Source: Punica granatum | Taxonomy: Eukaryota > Streptophyta > Magnoliopsida > Myrtales > Lythraceae | Assembly (NCBI RefSeq): GCF_007655135.1 | Contig: NC_045131.1 | Location: 28,318,001 to 28,382,000 of the forward strand | Direction: 5' to 3' | DNA length: 64,000 nt | The notes under the pieces: model-generated | The model's input: the letters and a program-made list of their open reading frames with translations, nothing else | The model's database searches: none | What the model was told of the DNA's origin: nothing | Made by a program: the position numbers and the translations under genes | Shown here: piece by piece, positions 43,101 through 58,596 of the stretch | How positions within the stretch are numbered: position 1 is the stretch's first letter | Layout of the letters: every line of letters starts with the position of its first letter

Positions 43101-44695
43101 TGCCAGAGATCCCCAGATTCCTCAAGGACTGCCTGGCATGTCTGCGGTGTGATAGCCACTCGCCTCAGGTAATAGACCCCCCCTTGAAGCTCACCCACTC
43201 CAATCGTTCTCCTCGAGGTGCGGTCCTGTATAATGCATAGATCACCATAAAATGTCACGTAACAGTCCATTTCCTTCAATAATTGTGCAATGGAAATCAA
43301 ATTGCAATTAAAAGTCGGCACATAAAGTACGTCCGTAATTTCCATCATGCCAGCAATTTTCACATTTCCTATTTGGGTGGCTTGTACCATGCCCCCATTA
43401 GGAATATATACCGGTGCTCCACCTTTGATTGCAATCGTTCTCGAAAAATTTTTGAGGCATCCTGTCATGTGTCTCGATGCTCCTGTGTCCAAAATCCATT
43501 CATTTTGCAATTTTATAAAATTGAACTCATTACCGACTAGCCGGTTCGGGTCTATGGTGTCATGCGAAAGCAAGGACAGCAACCGGTTAAATTGGTCATC
43601 AGGGAGGGCCTCCAACTTCTCAGCTCGTGATCCACTCCCCTGTCCGGTCTGGGCTGCATGCGCGCGATCTGGGCCGTGCTGGGTTTGCATTTTTGCCTTC
43701 GGCCCATTGCTCGGCCTGCCTTGTTTCTGTCCGGGCCCCCTTCTTGGATTTGCTTTGGATTTGTAATGCCAAGATGGGTACCCATTAAGGGCCCAGCAAG
43801 TATTTTTTGTGTGGCCCAATTTTCCACAGTGCTCGCACGAGGGCCTTTCGCCCGCTTCTCCCTGCCACCTACCAATTCTTCCTTGCCCGTGCTCTGCTTC
43901 TGCTTTGACGAAGAAGACAGCAGATTCTGGGGCCGATTCTCGAGCTCTCGTCACCGATCGTTGCCGTTCCTCATTCGCCACCATTTTGTAGACTTTATTC
44001 AAATTTGGCATCGGTTCAATGCTCAGAATCGTCGACCGAATCGTGTTGAATTCGGAGGTGAGCCCCATCAGAAACTGGAAGCACTTCTCCGTCTCCCTCT
44101 GCACTGCCATCGCGACTCCTGCCCCGCAGCTACAGCCCGGGTGCTCCAGGTAAATCTCCAATTCGTCCCACAGCAGCTTCAATTTGCCGTAGTATTCCCG
44201 AATGCTCAATCCTTCCTGCCGTAAGAGACAAATATCGGTTTTAATTTGGAAAACCCTAGATTGATTTCCCTCCGAATACCTCTCTTTTAGGTCATTCCAC
44301 AAACTTCCGGCGTCCACGGCATACGTGACCGTCGCCTGAAGGCTCACATCCATGGTGTTGAACATCCACGCCAGGATTGTTGAATTGCATCTCTCCCAGC
44401 AGTCTCGGAGAGGATCGTCCACTTCCGGTGCCTCCAGACTCCCATCGACGAAGGGCAATTTGTTTCTTGCCCGTAGAGCGATCAACATCGCTCGTGACCA
44501 TGTCAGGTAATTATCCCCATTGAGCACGCAGCCGATTATTTGGGCTCCTGTGCTGTCTGATGAATTGAGTCGATAAACTGGCGGGATTTCCATGCTCTTA
44601 CCCGAGTCATCCCCTGCCTTTCTGTTTGCAGATGAGTTTCTGCCCAGCCTTGGACTTCTCTCACCCTCACTCACATCCGACATTCTGATGGTCAA
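40200..44695 (-). pseudogene. copia gag-pol polyprotein with two stops, one frameshift
   Basis: Minus-strand polyprotein. The first piece, 44695-42410 (761 residues), holds the gag N-terminal domain (NGDNYLTWSRAM), a CCHC knuckle (CEHCGKLGHTKNTCW), protease (WILDTGASRHMTG), pre-integrase (LWHRRLGHPSRL) and most of the integrase core (DFWGPY, DNGMEF, TPQQNGRVERKH). A TGA at 42410-42412 ends it in mid integrase, but the same frame resumes and reaches the RT start near 41410. There one missing base shifts the frame. The second piece, 41453-40788, carries RT with YVDDLII and ends at a TAG (40788-40790). RNase H follows in the same frame (40784-40200, CDSDWAG and EAEYRAM). Both stops stand where related elements have CGA and CAG. 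It is inactive as it stands but could be mobilised in trans. Confidence 0.93.
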
Positions 44696-44737
44696 AAAAA
44701 TTTCAATTGATCCAGGAACTTTGTTTCTCTGATACCA

Positions 44738-44907
44738 TGTGAAGTTTGGAGCAATTCCAACTTAACTTTTATTAACGACAATCAGAATTATAAATAGGCT
44801 GTAAGCCTTTTACATGAAAGGAAAACGAATAATGAGAAATAGAAAAGTATCTACGGTTGCTATGTATGATACAACATGCCTATTATCCATTGAAGTTACC
44901 CTTAATA
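44738..44907 (-). repeat. 5' LTR of the recent copia element
   Basis: 170 bp, one mismatch to the 3' LTR. Followed by GTTTT (44908-44912), the target duplication. Confidence 0.94.
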
Positions 44908-46668
44908 GTTTTGTAGGGATCGTGAAAGAGCTCCTTGCTTTTGGTCTTTTGGATTGTAAGTATGAGATTCTTGGTCTTATTCTTTAGATCGTAATTACGG
45001 TTAAATTACTGTCGAGTCTTTCCATTTTTATTGATTAGGCGTAGAAAATGGAATCTTTCCTTGAGAATAGTTGTATCATTTACCTCTTTTCCTAATATTC
45101 GTCAAAACAAAGAAATCACAGGAAAGCAAAATTTTCTCTTATCATTTTTAGAATTTCAATAAGTTGATAATAGACACTCTATCTATTTTAAATTGCAATG
45201 TTTCCTTCTTTTATTCATTCTTAAATGGACTTATTTTTTTTACTTGGGAATAATTTAATTGATTGTGAATCCTTTTTGAAAAATACACTGACAATCTTGA
45301 AAATTCGATATGGTTATGAATTTTCTGATTGCTAACTTTCCTAATTTGCTATAAATTAAATTTATCTATTAGAAAAAATCATATAAGTCAGATATGTTTT
45401 ACTATTATCACCAGCTCTTACTTTCTCTGTACTTATTATTATATATATATATATATATATTTTACTTTTTTATTTCTCATTATCTTGCTTCTCATTATTC
45501 CTCACTAACACTGTCTTTCTCCTTCCAATTTGACCATATCCTATCATATCTCTTTTTTCTACCAAATCAGAACTTCAACCTTTTCAGTCAATCTTTTACA
45601 ATTTTCCATGGATTCAGGGGATTTGGTTGTATTTCACTCCATACCTCCATCATTCTACCAGTGTGTCTACTTTCTACTTTAGTGTTCGTTAATACAAAAA
45701 TTGGTCATTTGTTTTTATTCTAAATAGAATATGAGTTAACTCCTGCACTTACCGCAATTGAATTAAGCAACACTAATTGCGTATTTACCTCTTCTTCGTT
45801 ATTGGTCGGTTTATCAACAAAGAGAACTAACAGTGAGCCACAAAGCAAACATTAGCTTCGAAAGATAAATTGTCGAATATGGAATATTGCCAGTACTTTT
45901 GTGTTTTACATGTCCGTGGTCTGAAGGTTTCAACCTTTTGACTGCAAAGGAAGACTGCAAATCTTTTTTGTTTTAGTTGTCCTTTTGCGGTCGTATTTAT
46001 ATAGTCTAAGATACAAGAATTTGTTGATTTATTGTCTGATGCTACTGATTTTTTATATATAGTTCTATGAAAATGTAAGAAACAAGCAGCATGTAATTAG
46101 ACTTGATGATTTGAAATGTAACATGATTTTTTCATCTTTGACATTGGATGATAATATATGTATATGATAATATTATAAAGCACGCTAATCTATCAATTAA
46201 TATAGCATTGATTATATTAGTGCAGTCGCAGCATCACGCGGCACATCTACACTGTTATTTATAAAAAAGAGACTATGGCCAGTGATCTCACATAAGGTCT
46301 TGATATTTAAATGGTGCCTTTTTTTGGTTGGATGAAATGGTGCTTTGGAATAAACCTTATAGTAATTGACGAAATCGATTATGAGGTAGAATTCTCACAG
46401 CAGTCAAATAATTTCAAAATGAGATTGACGAGGAGACAAACTTTGAACTTCCAAGTTCGATGGGCTTTGATCAAGGTAAATATTAAGGAAGTGGTTCCGG
46501 TGCTTAGTCTACACAGGTAGCAAAATCACAGTTAGAACTCTACTTTGAGATAGCGGGAGGTGTCCTTCATGATTATGGACTCTGTTGGTACTTTACATTA
46601 TAAAAAATATTAGAAATGCCCTATTGTTGATTAACTGTTATTTTCTGGGTGAATATTGATTAACTGTT
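44908..46668. other. AT-rich spacer; no gene seen
   Basis: It continues the sequence split by the recent copia insertion. It holds a (TA)n run at about 45440-45461. Short frames (45394-45723, 46311-46520) are low-complexity or unrecognised. Confidence 0.4.
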
Positions 46669-47176
46669 GGGAAAAATATATGCCATAGCTTAACTTTTAC
46701 TTTTGTGTTAATTTTATCACAACATTTTAAAATTATACTACATAGCACAATGTTTAAGATGTAATGTCAATTATGGTTCAACGTCAAATTTTTCATGAAA
46801 AGTAAACAAAAGATTGGCATGGTGCACTGGTGAATGAATAGTAGGCTGCGACTCTTGCCACAAGCGAAATAACCTATATTATGTATGTGAAGTGACGGAA
46901 ATGAGATTTCGGGCATTATGGTGAGGGAGTCGGGTGGGTAAAAGGGCATCAGGGAGGGTTGGAATATGGGTTATTTCACAAGTAGCAAGAGTCTGAGCCT
47001 TATTCATCCACGAGTGCGCCATATCAATCTTCCGTTTAATTTTTAAGAATAATTTGACGTTATACCATAATTGACACTACAACTTAAACGTTGTGCTATA
47101 TAGTGTAATTTTAAAAGGTTGTGATAAAATTAACATAAAAGTAAAATGATTATGCTATGGCATATATTTTTCCCTT
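46669..47176. mobile_element. Foldback element with long inverted arms
   Basis: The left arm (46669 to about 46890, from GGGAAAAATATATGCCATAGC) is the reverse complement of the right arm (about 46955-47174) with roughly 80-85% identity by eye, leaving a short loop. TTAACTGTT stands immediately left (46660-46668) and again right (47177-47185), a 9-bp direct repeat as seen with Mutator-like insertions. No coding capacity. The 508-bp unit would fold into a long RNA hairpin if transcribed. Confidence 0.8.
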
Positions 47177-48746
47177 TTAACTGTTTTGTAAGATAATATT
47201 TCTACAACTCAATTATAAAAGTTGAAAAGTCCTATCGTTTTGGTAGATTTAGAAATTCTACTTTTAGTCTTAAAGAAAATCAAATCATTCTTCACCCTTC
47301 AAGTCTCAAGAGTAAAATATATACACTCTAACAAAGGTACATATTCTCACATCTCTAGAGAAGGAGAAAAAAAAAAAACTCTCCAGCTATACTGTGATAT
47401 GGAGTTAAAAAATACCGGGGTACTAGTTGTCAATTACTATGAGCGGGCCAATTAACTAGTTTAAAACTAAGTGCTAAAACTTAGGCTCCGTTTGAAATTT
47501 GGATTTGATTTTAGAATCGTGATTTTGATTTTAACTCTACCCATAACAAAACAAATTACACTCATCAAAGTCAAAATAATGGGCCTCACCCATAAATATT
47601 TACACCACTCCATTTTAATACAACTCCATAATTACAATATTCTTAAATAAATGTGGGCCCACAAGTTTGACTAAATACTCCGTAAAATTACAATCAAAGT
47701 CAAGTTAAAATCAAATCTAAATTTCAAACGTCACCTAAAGCACTTACTAGAATAAGTGTTTAAGGAAAAATTATTTGGTGGACTAAATGGGCGAGAACTG
47801 AAGTTCTTTAATAATAAATTTATTTAGGAGCTCTATATTTTGCTTATTCAATTTGACCCGATACTTTTTATATTTTATTTGTTTAATATATAAAAAAGTT
47901 AAACTTAAAAAAGTAGGACAAGATCGAGATATGATTGTATAGGGTGGGAGGGGCGGTGGGCCTCGACTTTGGCCACCACCAACTTCACTGAGGTCGCCGG
48001 TGACACTAGAGTTTGCCAAGAACCCTGCATGGGTAGTAATGATTGTGATTCGAGCCACCACCGCTAGGAGTCCCCCTCTCTCTTGAGATGGAAATCGGAG
48101 CGGTGGGGGCTCCATCGTCGGTCTACACCACCATAACTAGAGATGTGGTGGTGCAGGCCAGCGACGAAGCTCCGCTGCTCCGAAGTCGCTAGTGACCTTA
48201 TCTGTCTTGTTGGGGGCTGACGATAGAGCTCCCACTGCTCCTATTTTCCTTCATCTTTCTTCTTCAAATCGAAGAGAGAAAGGAAGATCTCAGGTGGTGG
48301 TGGCCTTTATCCCAGCTACCACTACCAAACGAGGTTGGAGGCAACCCCTGAAGTGTTAAGGACCTCGTCGTAGGTGGAGGTGGCTGAGATCAAAGCCCTA
48401 CCACTCAGAATTGTGAAGTTGTGCCCTTCCCAAAACCCAAAAAGAAAATGTCTGACCCAAATGACACTTACTTGTAATTAGAGAAAAGCTTAGAGGTATC
48501 GTTGCAATTGTTAACAATTGCCCCATTGACTGCGAATTCAATAAAAAAAAGAAAAAAAAAAGGAAAGAAAAAGAGAAAAAGCATTTGAATTGGAAAAAAA
48601 ATGTCACAACAGGGAACAATTAAATCTAATATTAGACCGTCCACCCAAAAAAAAAACTAATATTAGACCTAAAAATTTGAGGTAGTGTAATCAACAGTGA
48701 CGACCTATGCAATATTGATAAGAAAAAATGTTATCGTTCACATAAG
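47177..48746. other. Spacer with a TIR element; no gene seen
   Basis: It contains the MITE-like element at 47484-47735 (listed separately). 47930-48400 is GC-rich with repeated GGTGGTGG / CCACCAC-type words typical of repeat-derived plant DNA; the frames in it are not recognisable as a gene. 48535-48600 is an A-rich run. Confidence 0.4.
47484..47735. mobile_element. MITE-like TIR element of about 252 bp
   Basis: The left end GGCTCCGTTTGAAATTTGG and the complement of the right end, GGTGACGTTTGAAATTTAG, form an inverted repeat that continues through ATTTGATTTTA. The edges are TTA on the left and TAA on the right, as often seen with PIF/Harbinger-type elements. The similarity may extend a little further outward through AAGTGCT. 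Confidence 0.65.
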
Positions 48747-49105
48747 GATATATATGGGGTTTTTACCTCATATAATCCATGATTTACGTGTTTTGTCAGA
48801 TATATCATATGATTTAAAAAATGTCTAATATATCCCATGGTTTAAATTTTGCTTCAAATCTATCCCGCCGTTATATCTCCGTCAAGGTTTAACGGTCTTG
48901 CCACTGTAGCATAGTATATCCAGAATATATTTGAAAAAAAAAATCATGGAATAGATTTAGAGCCTACTAACCTTTCATTAACGGAACATATAACGCTGTG
49001 ATAGATTTGGAGCAAAATATAAACCATGTGATATATTAGACACTTTTTAAAATATATGATAAATTTGACAAAACGCGTAAATTATGAGTTATAAATCCCT
49101 ATATA
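48747..49105. mobile_element. Foldback MITE of about 359 bp
   Basis: The left arm (about 48747-48895) and right arm (about 48960-49105) are inverted copies: both contain ACG(T/C)GTTTTGTCA, AT(A/T)TATCATAT, GTCTAATATATC(C/A)CATGGTTTA and CAAATCTATC when read outside-in. The ends lie in TATATATGGGG / CCCTATATATA. Non-coding. Confidence 0.75.
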
Positions 49106-49909
49106 TATGTTTAATGGTTCATGAATGGTGTTGAAGATATATAGAATATAAAATTTTAGAAAAGGAAGGACAGGAAATTGAAAAGTTGTCAAAGCGTCAA
49201 TTGTGGTGGAATAAGCAATATCCGAAAGCAATAATACTCCTGCTTCTGATTTTCCACGGTGAGGTGAGAGCTGCGCTGGAAAATGCAGCAGCAAAAGCAC
49301 CCCCATACGTTCAAAATGAGGAGGCATATTAGGACAAAACACGGTTTGGGGAAATCAAATGTAAACCCAAACCGGTACTTAATTAAACGGTTTTTTTGTT
49401 TAATCTAATAAGTCATTTTGTTTGTGTTTATTAAATAAGATAAATTCAATTAAGTGTTGAAACCTTAATTTTAGAACTTAATTTGGATCAAACACGCACT
49501 TAGTACTTGATCAAACCCTCTGTTTTTTTTTTTTAATTTTCTTTTTCCTCCTTTGGTGGGATTTTACCCGTCTTTCTTTTGGTCAAGAATTGGGTAATTA
49601 GAAAGCGACCCACGAGAACAAAATACTTCACAAGAAATAAAGATGTGTTTTCTCTATCAAAGGAACCCATTGTATTTAAAGAAGGTGTAGTATATTAACA
49701 CGCATCCTCGCTGATAACCAAGGTGGCGTTTGGTTTTGGAGTTAAAATTCTACTTCGCCCTACTTCACTCAATTTTTCCCTCAATTCAATAATATAATCA
49801 TTACTTTTTTTTTAATCTTTTTTCTCATTTAATAATAAATTCTCATATATTTTTTAATCATTATTACAATCAATTTTTTAATAATAATTTTTTCAAATAC
49901 TTTTACATT

Positions 49910-49944
<35 letters not shown>

Positions 49945-50981
49945 CTTTTTGACTTTTTCTCCCATTTTAATATTTATTTTTCTTAACTATTATTACAACC
50001 AAATTTTTAATAAAAAATTCCTTATGTACTACTACATATTTTGTTTGAACGCGGGTTGAATGGAGCAAAATTGAAATCATAATCCGGAACCAAACGAAGA
50101 TTTCAAATAGTAGAATTATCTATGTCCCTTTATTAGATAATAAGATTTCTATTTCTTTTACTAGGCTCGTGGGCCTCCCTCGTAATCGAAAAAAAGTCAT
50201 TGATCATAACACATTAAGAGTCAACAAAATGGTAATATAGCGTAACGAAGTTAAGTTTGATTTAATTTAATTTAGTTTAATTTGAGAAGATAAAAATAAA
50301 AGTAGTTGAGAAAAATTATGTGAAAAAAATTATAAAAGAGTATAAAAAAGTAATGATTGCATTGTTAAATTGAGAAAAAAATATTGAAATCGAGAGAAAA
50401 TATTATTATTATTAAAAATTAATTTAAATAATAGATAAGAAAAAATATGAGAAAGAATTTGAGGAAAAAGATAAAAAAAAGATAGTGGTTGTTGAATTGA
50501 ATGAAAAATAAAATTAAGTTAAGTTAAATTAATTATACTTTGTTACGGAACAAAAGAGTCAACAAGTTTATCAAAACGTCGTCGGCACAATACGGTGTTA
50601 GTGGATAGGCTTCAATTTCAAGTGTAAGAGTCGAAACCATTGGAAGAGCAGAGCACTGACAAATACGATTTCGGAAAGGGGTTCTTGGGATGTTTATGTC
50701 AAATGTATGGGCCCCACTGGTGGGAAAAAATGGGCTCTGCGTAGATATTCCATATAGTCTCCTCCATTTTCCTAATTGACCTATTCCATCACGTCCCACT
50801 CAAACATTAGAATAGTCGGTCCGTTGGTGAGTTCCGTCGATGTCATTGCTTGTCCGCATGAATTATTGTAGGGTCTTGACAGACTCCTCTTGGATTTGCC
50901 GCAAGGAGGAGGAGATGGTGCGTCGACTCCCTTCACTTCTTCTTAAATGGTCAGAATTCATTAAATTGCCGCGATGAAATC
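49106..50981. other. 5' flank of receptor kinase 3 with MITE-like inserts
   Basis: 49530-49620 and 50740-50980 are homologous to the 5' flank of receptor kinase 1 (shared blocks AAGAATTGG, TAGAAAGCGAC and TAGTCTCCTCCATTTTCCTAAT). Between them lie AT-rich insertions: 49725-50097, with diverged inverted ends (GGCGTTTGGTTTTGGAGTTA against the complement of CCGGAACCAAACG) and a (TA)n core near 49918-49943, and 50225-50545, a related AT-rich block. No further gene is seen. Confidence 0.55.
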
Positions 50982-54269
<3,288 letters not shown>

Positions 54270-57200
54270 GTTCAATTTTCTTCCAGGATGTGTACATGCG
54301 GGACCCCAAATTATTCTCGAAATATATCTCGAAATCCTCTAGAAAATATATCCCATTTAAAATAGAAAACAAGTTACAAGAATTCCCGCAAGAAATGGAA
54401 GTTGCTCGACTTGGGAAATCGCATCAAAACTGCCTGTTTCGCACCAACGCTGTACTTGACTGCGGTCATCCATTTTAGACCTCGGTCATCTGCACATTTT
54501 AGCCTCTTGACTCTGTGGTCCGGAGTCTACAATTCGCGACCGCAGTCACTGGCCCCGTGATTGTGGATCGACCTAAGATTTTGCTCCTCAATTTTGTTTC
54601 ATCCGGTTGATCCTACCTCATTTCCTCCGGGTCCTTGAGTTGGGTCTTCGGGTTTCCAACTGAATGCAGGACACCTCAACATCTACTCTGATGTAATCTT
54701 GCAACTTTCATACTTCTATGAGAAAATCGGATTTTTTGGCAGTTTGACGCAATTCGTTTTCATATAAAGGATTTCAATGTTTTTCGACCCATTTGTTTGT
54801 GCTTGGAAGGCTGGCCGGTTGGAATTCCATGAACAAAACTGCCGTGCCCAGGTATCCCTATCAACGCGGCTCTGCCATTCATAACCTGACCCTTTTTTGA
54901 CGGAATATAAGGTTAATGAGACTTTGAGATCATCATATCCGTTTGCTCTAAAAGTTCTTTTGGCTGAATGGGTAATGTTGCTCTAAAAGTTAAAATTATT
55001 AATTACATCATGATCTATTATTTATTCAACAATAATTCTACGTACACATCTCAAGTGCATAAAGGCAATGAAGTAAAAATCGAGTATTTTGGAATAGATC
55101 GAAAAGTAAAATTGAATTCTAGAATCATAAGATTTACAAATCTAATAATTAAATACCCCCTAATAATATATATATACAAATATATATATATATAAATGAA
55201 ATGGAATATATGCCTTATCTTATATATTTGAACTGAAGCACCAAAATTATATATATATATATATTAGCATTTGACTTTTGCAGCCGATCGGGTTGTGCAC
55301 GACCAGAGGTGAGCCTGAATTTAGGAGGCTTCATTTATTTGCTCGTGAGCTTAGCCCAAATATCCAAGCTTGATTTCAACTCAAACAAAATGGAGGCTCG
55401 GACTTGGGCTCGGGCTCATTAAGGCTCGGCTTAGTACAACAATAAAACTCAGGCTGGTATGGTTGACCCGGTGAGATAACCTCAAAACACTTAGTAATTT
55501 ACTCGGTCTTTTATAGTTTTTCTATAGAAAATAATTTTTTCATATATATATATATATATATAGATTTGTGAGACCGTTCTTTATTTTCTCGATTTTTTAG
55601 CTTTGTAATTTTTCTATTTTTAAAATTTTTAAAAGATATAAATATAGTTTGTGAGACCGGTCTTTATTTTCTTGAACTTTTAAGCTTTTTTTTTAAAAAA
55701 GAATTTTCATATTTTTCAAAACATATAGAATTAGATTTATGGGATGTCTTTTTTTTTGAATTTTTTAAAATTATACATATTTTATGAGAAGGCCAAAATA
55801 AAATAAATCATGTAATAAGCTTTTCATAAAACAAATTAGATTGTATTTTCATAGATATGATGTATTATATATTAACTTTTCAAACAGTATATCAAATCAT
55901 ATTTTTTTATATATCTATTTTATATGTGCTATATATATATATATATTATATTCTATATGATACGTTCTAAATAATGGATATACCACACGTAAAATGTGAT
56001 CAATTGGCCTCGGAAAAATATTGCAACTGTTAGAGTTCTTCAATTTTTCACACGCATGCAAGCCAGTTTATTTTAGTATGCCTATAATTAGATTTCCAAA
56101 GGTGAATTCTTCAAATTTTTACTTTTTTATCATATATAAACTTTTTTAGAATTTTTGAGTTCTTCAATTTTATGTATGTATTAACATAATATACGATGTA
56201 ATATCATATGAATCGTGACAATATTGAAGATAAAAAATTATCTTGCCAATCTTAACAATATTGGATTTTTCAGGACTTATATTATGCTCTCTTCTTTTAT
56301 ATAATTTTTTCCCTTAGCTTATTCCTGAATTGAATTACCATTAGTATTACCATTAGTATACTGTTAGTAATTTTAAATTACTATTTAAAAAAAAAGTCTT
56401 ATTAGAAATGATACAAAGTGTAAAATTTATGCTATTTAAAATAGTTAATCCTCGGAAATATCTTTTTATTATCAAGCTTATTGGTGTGTGGGAAAAAAAC
56501 TTCGAAATCAGTTATGTATGAATTTTCCCGTGGGTTTGGTGGGTGGGAAGAGAACTTAGAAATCAGTTACATGAAAGTGTCCGTCCACAATGTTTGGCTT
56601 ATCTTTCACGACCCAAAGGAAAATGACAGAAAGTGGGGCCCATGTAAAAGACACACCGATTCGGACTGTTTTGTTATATTGCAAAATTCCTCTCGATTTC
56701 ATATTTTTCCTTTACAAAGGAAATTTACCACACACTGTTAGGACAAGACACTATTTAATTTATGTGTTTCTCTTTTTCCAATAAAAATAGATCAATTAGC
56801 ACTAAATGAGTCTAGTATAATACAAAGTAGGAGGAGATAGAAAAAGTGACGCCTGAAGTTATCATTCATGAAAATTGAACTATTTTATCGTAGAGTAGAG
56901 CGAAAGGAATGTCAGTGCATATAGATTTTTTTCATCAATTTTAGGTAAAACTATATATTACTTTTTCTCCTAAACAGAGATATAATTCATAAATTCTAGT
57001 TCACAATCAAATATCTATATATATATATATATCCATCTATGTATATATATATATATATGTACACAAGCTGATGACGTGCTCGCGCTATGCGCGCACAGTA
57101 AAACGTATAAGATTAACCTTTTCAGCATAAAAGGAAATACTACAAAACATGTAGTGCCAGCATCCGGACCTTTTAATGTTTGTGCAAGTCGACGTACACC

Positions 57201-57750
57201 TATTAGACGAATGTTCGATGGTTAATTTCGCCAATTCATTTCTCGTCTGCACCTAGATGGATCTCCAGCAGGAGCACGTCAACCGAAATCTCCAGCGGGA
57301 CCATTTCTTGTATGTTTGAAGCGTGATTGTAGGATCAAGTGTTTATTATTTCAAGATAGTGTTACTCTAGGATTCCTCTTTAAGCAAGTGACTTCTCATG
57401 AACTAAACGCTCTTTATTGTTGCATTATCGGATGCAGCAAGTAAGTAGTTCCTTTATTTTGAAGAAAAAAAGAAAATGATTGTAGGGTGCCACTCGAATT
57501 CGAATATGTATGATTATTTGAACATGTATGATTATTTGAACGTAAAGAGAGGCAAAGAGTAGAAACCACAACAATATACGAGGAAAGGAGAAGAGGTAAA
57601 AAACTTAATAGTTCACCTTTCATATGCCGACCCGTAGAGAAGATGGTGAAGGCAGTAAATTGAAATGGCGACCTCAGAAGCAGATGTTTATGGCAGAGGT
57701 GGAGTCAAATGAAAAACATGAATAAATAGCAGAGGGACATGGGGAAGTGG

Positions 57751-57792
<42 letters not shown>

Positions 57793-57941
57793 TGTCTTTT
57801 GGGAAGAGTGGGGGGCTTAGCTGGTTATCTTGTGGCAGTTATGCGAACCATTTCCAAGCAGAATTTTCGGGAGGCCATATTTCCAAGCGGCAGTTGATTA
57901 GAGATAGAGTAGAGAGGACAAAAACGGAAAGCGAAAAGTGA
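54270..57941. other. AT-rich spacer with microsatellites; no gene seen
   Basis: Only the first 30 or so bases resemble the 3' flanks of the other kinase copies. TA-rich runs sit at about 55168-55195, 55243-55264, 55541-55562, 55930-55947, 57017-57032 and 57043-57058. TTTGTGAGACCG(G/T)TCTTTATTTTCT occurs twice (about 55564 and 55650). GGTG(T/G)GTGGGAA...GAAATCAGTTA is duplicated at 56484-56577. No gene or RNA is recognised. Confidence 0.45.
57751..57791 (+). repeat. (TTA)n microsatellite
   Basis: About thirteen TTA units in a row. The frame through it (polytyrosine) is an artefact of the repeat. Confidence 0.95.
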
Positions 57942-58200
57942 CACTAAAACCCCCTACTTTCGGCTTTATATCCCTCGCTAATCTCTCGCTACTCGCTAAT
58001 CCCTCACATTAGCGAGGGAGATATTCCTCGCTAATCTAGCAAGGGATTGGCAAGGGTATTTCTCTCGCAAAACCCTCGCTATAGCAAGGGATATCGCAAA
58101 TGGCGAGAAATAATAATAATAATAAATCTTAAATATTGCCTCGCTAATGCACAGAGAGGGACTTAACGCCCTTTCAAAAAATCAAAATTAATTTTGGCTT
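57942..58200. mobile_element. Putative CACTA transposon terminus
   Basis: It starts CACTAAAACCCCCTAC and is followed by closely packed CCTCGCTAAT / ATTAGCGAGG words in both orientations (57972, 57982, 57990, 58009, 58026, 58070 and on). A CACTA start plus dense bidirectional subterminal repeats is the layout of En/Spm-type elements. A minus-strand transposase-24-like gene lies just inside. The opposite terminus was not found. Confidence 0.6.
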
Positions 58201-58596
58201 GGATCCCTCTCCGTCTCTTTGTTATTTGCTCGGTGCGAACCCGGAACCTCCCACGCATGCCCACCCACTCCCCTCTCGTTTATGACAATCTCCTTAATCG
58301 TTGAGTTATATCAAGTTTGGTTTGTCATTCTTTTACATTTAATTATATTTATATTACTTTTACTTTTACATTTGTATTAATATTATTTATTTTTATTTCC
58401 CGAAATACCGAAAACATTTCCTGTTATAAACCAAATGCACAAACATCCACATAACACAATATCTACTCACAAACCACCTACACATACAGACATTTATCCG
58501 CATGATTATCCACATACCAACGTCCAAGTCTTCTGATCAATAAAAAAATCAAAAATAAAAACCATTCCACATAACACATATTCAAAGCAAACCGAC

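Larger units (their letters stand above)
40023..44907 (-). mobile_element. Recent Ty1/copia retrotransposon (Ale-like)
   Basis: A complete insertion on the minus strand bounded by 170-bp LTRs (40023-40192 and 44738-44907) that differ at a single base. The target duplication GTTTT is at 40018-40022 and 44908-44912. The primer site (TGGTATCAGAG on the minus strand) directly abuts the 5' LTR at 44727-44737. The polypurine tract (TTGAGGGGGAGTA on the minus strand) abuts the 3' LTR. The polyprotein order is gag, protease, integrase, RT, RNase H. Short LTRs and the gag zinc-knuckle type fit Ale/Retrofit-like copia elements (inference). Near-identical LTRs mean it is the youngest insertion in the window, yet its polyprotein already has two stops and one frameshift. 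Confidence 0.96.

Noticed and set aside
47783..48115. Minus-strand 110-residue frame in GC-rich repeat DNA
   Set aside because: Low-complexity GGTGG/CCACC repeat sequence without a recognisable domain.
57747..57941. Polytyrosine protein
   Set aside because: Translation of a (TTA)n microsatellite.
58009..58100. Rho-independent-style hairpin terminator from CTCGCTA/TAGCGAG pairs
   Set aside because: The inverted words recur many times next to a CACTA start, which fits transposon subterminal repeats better.
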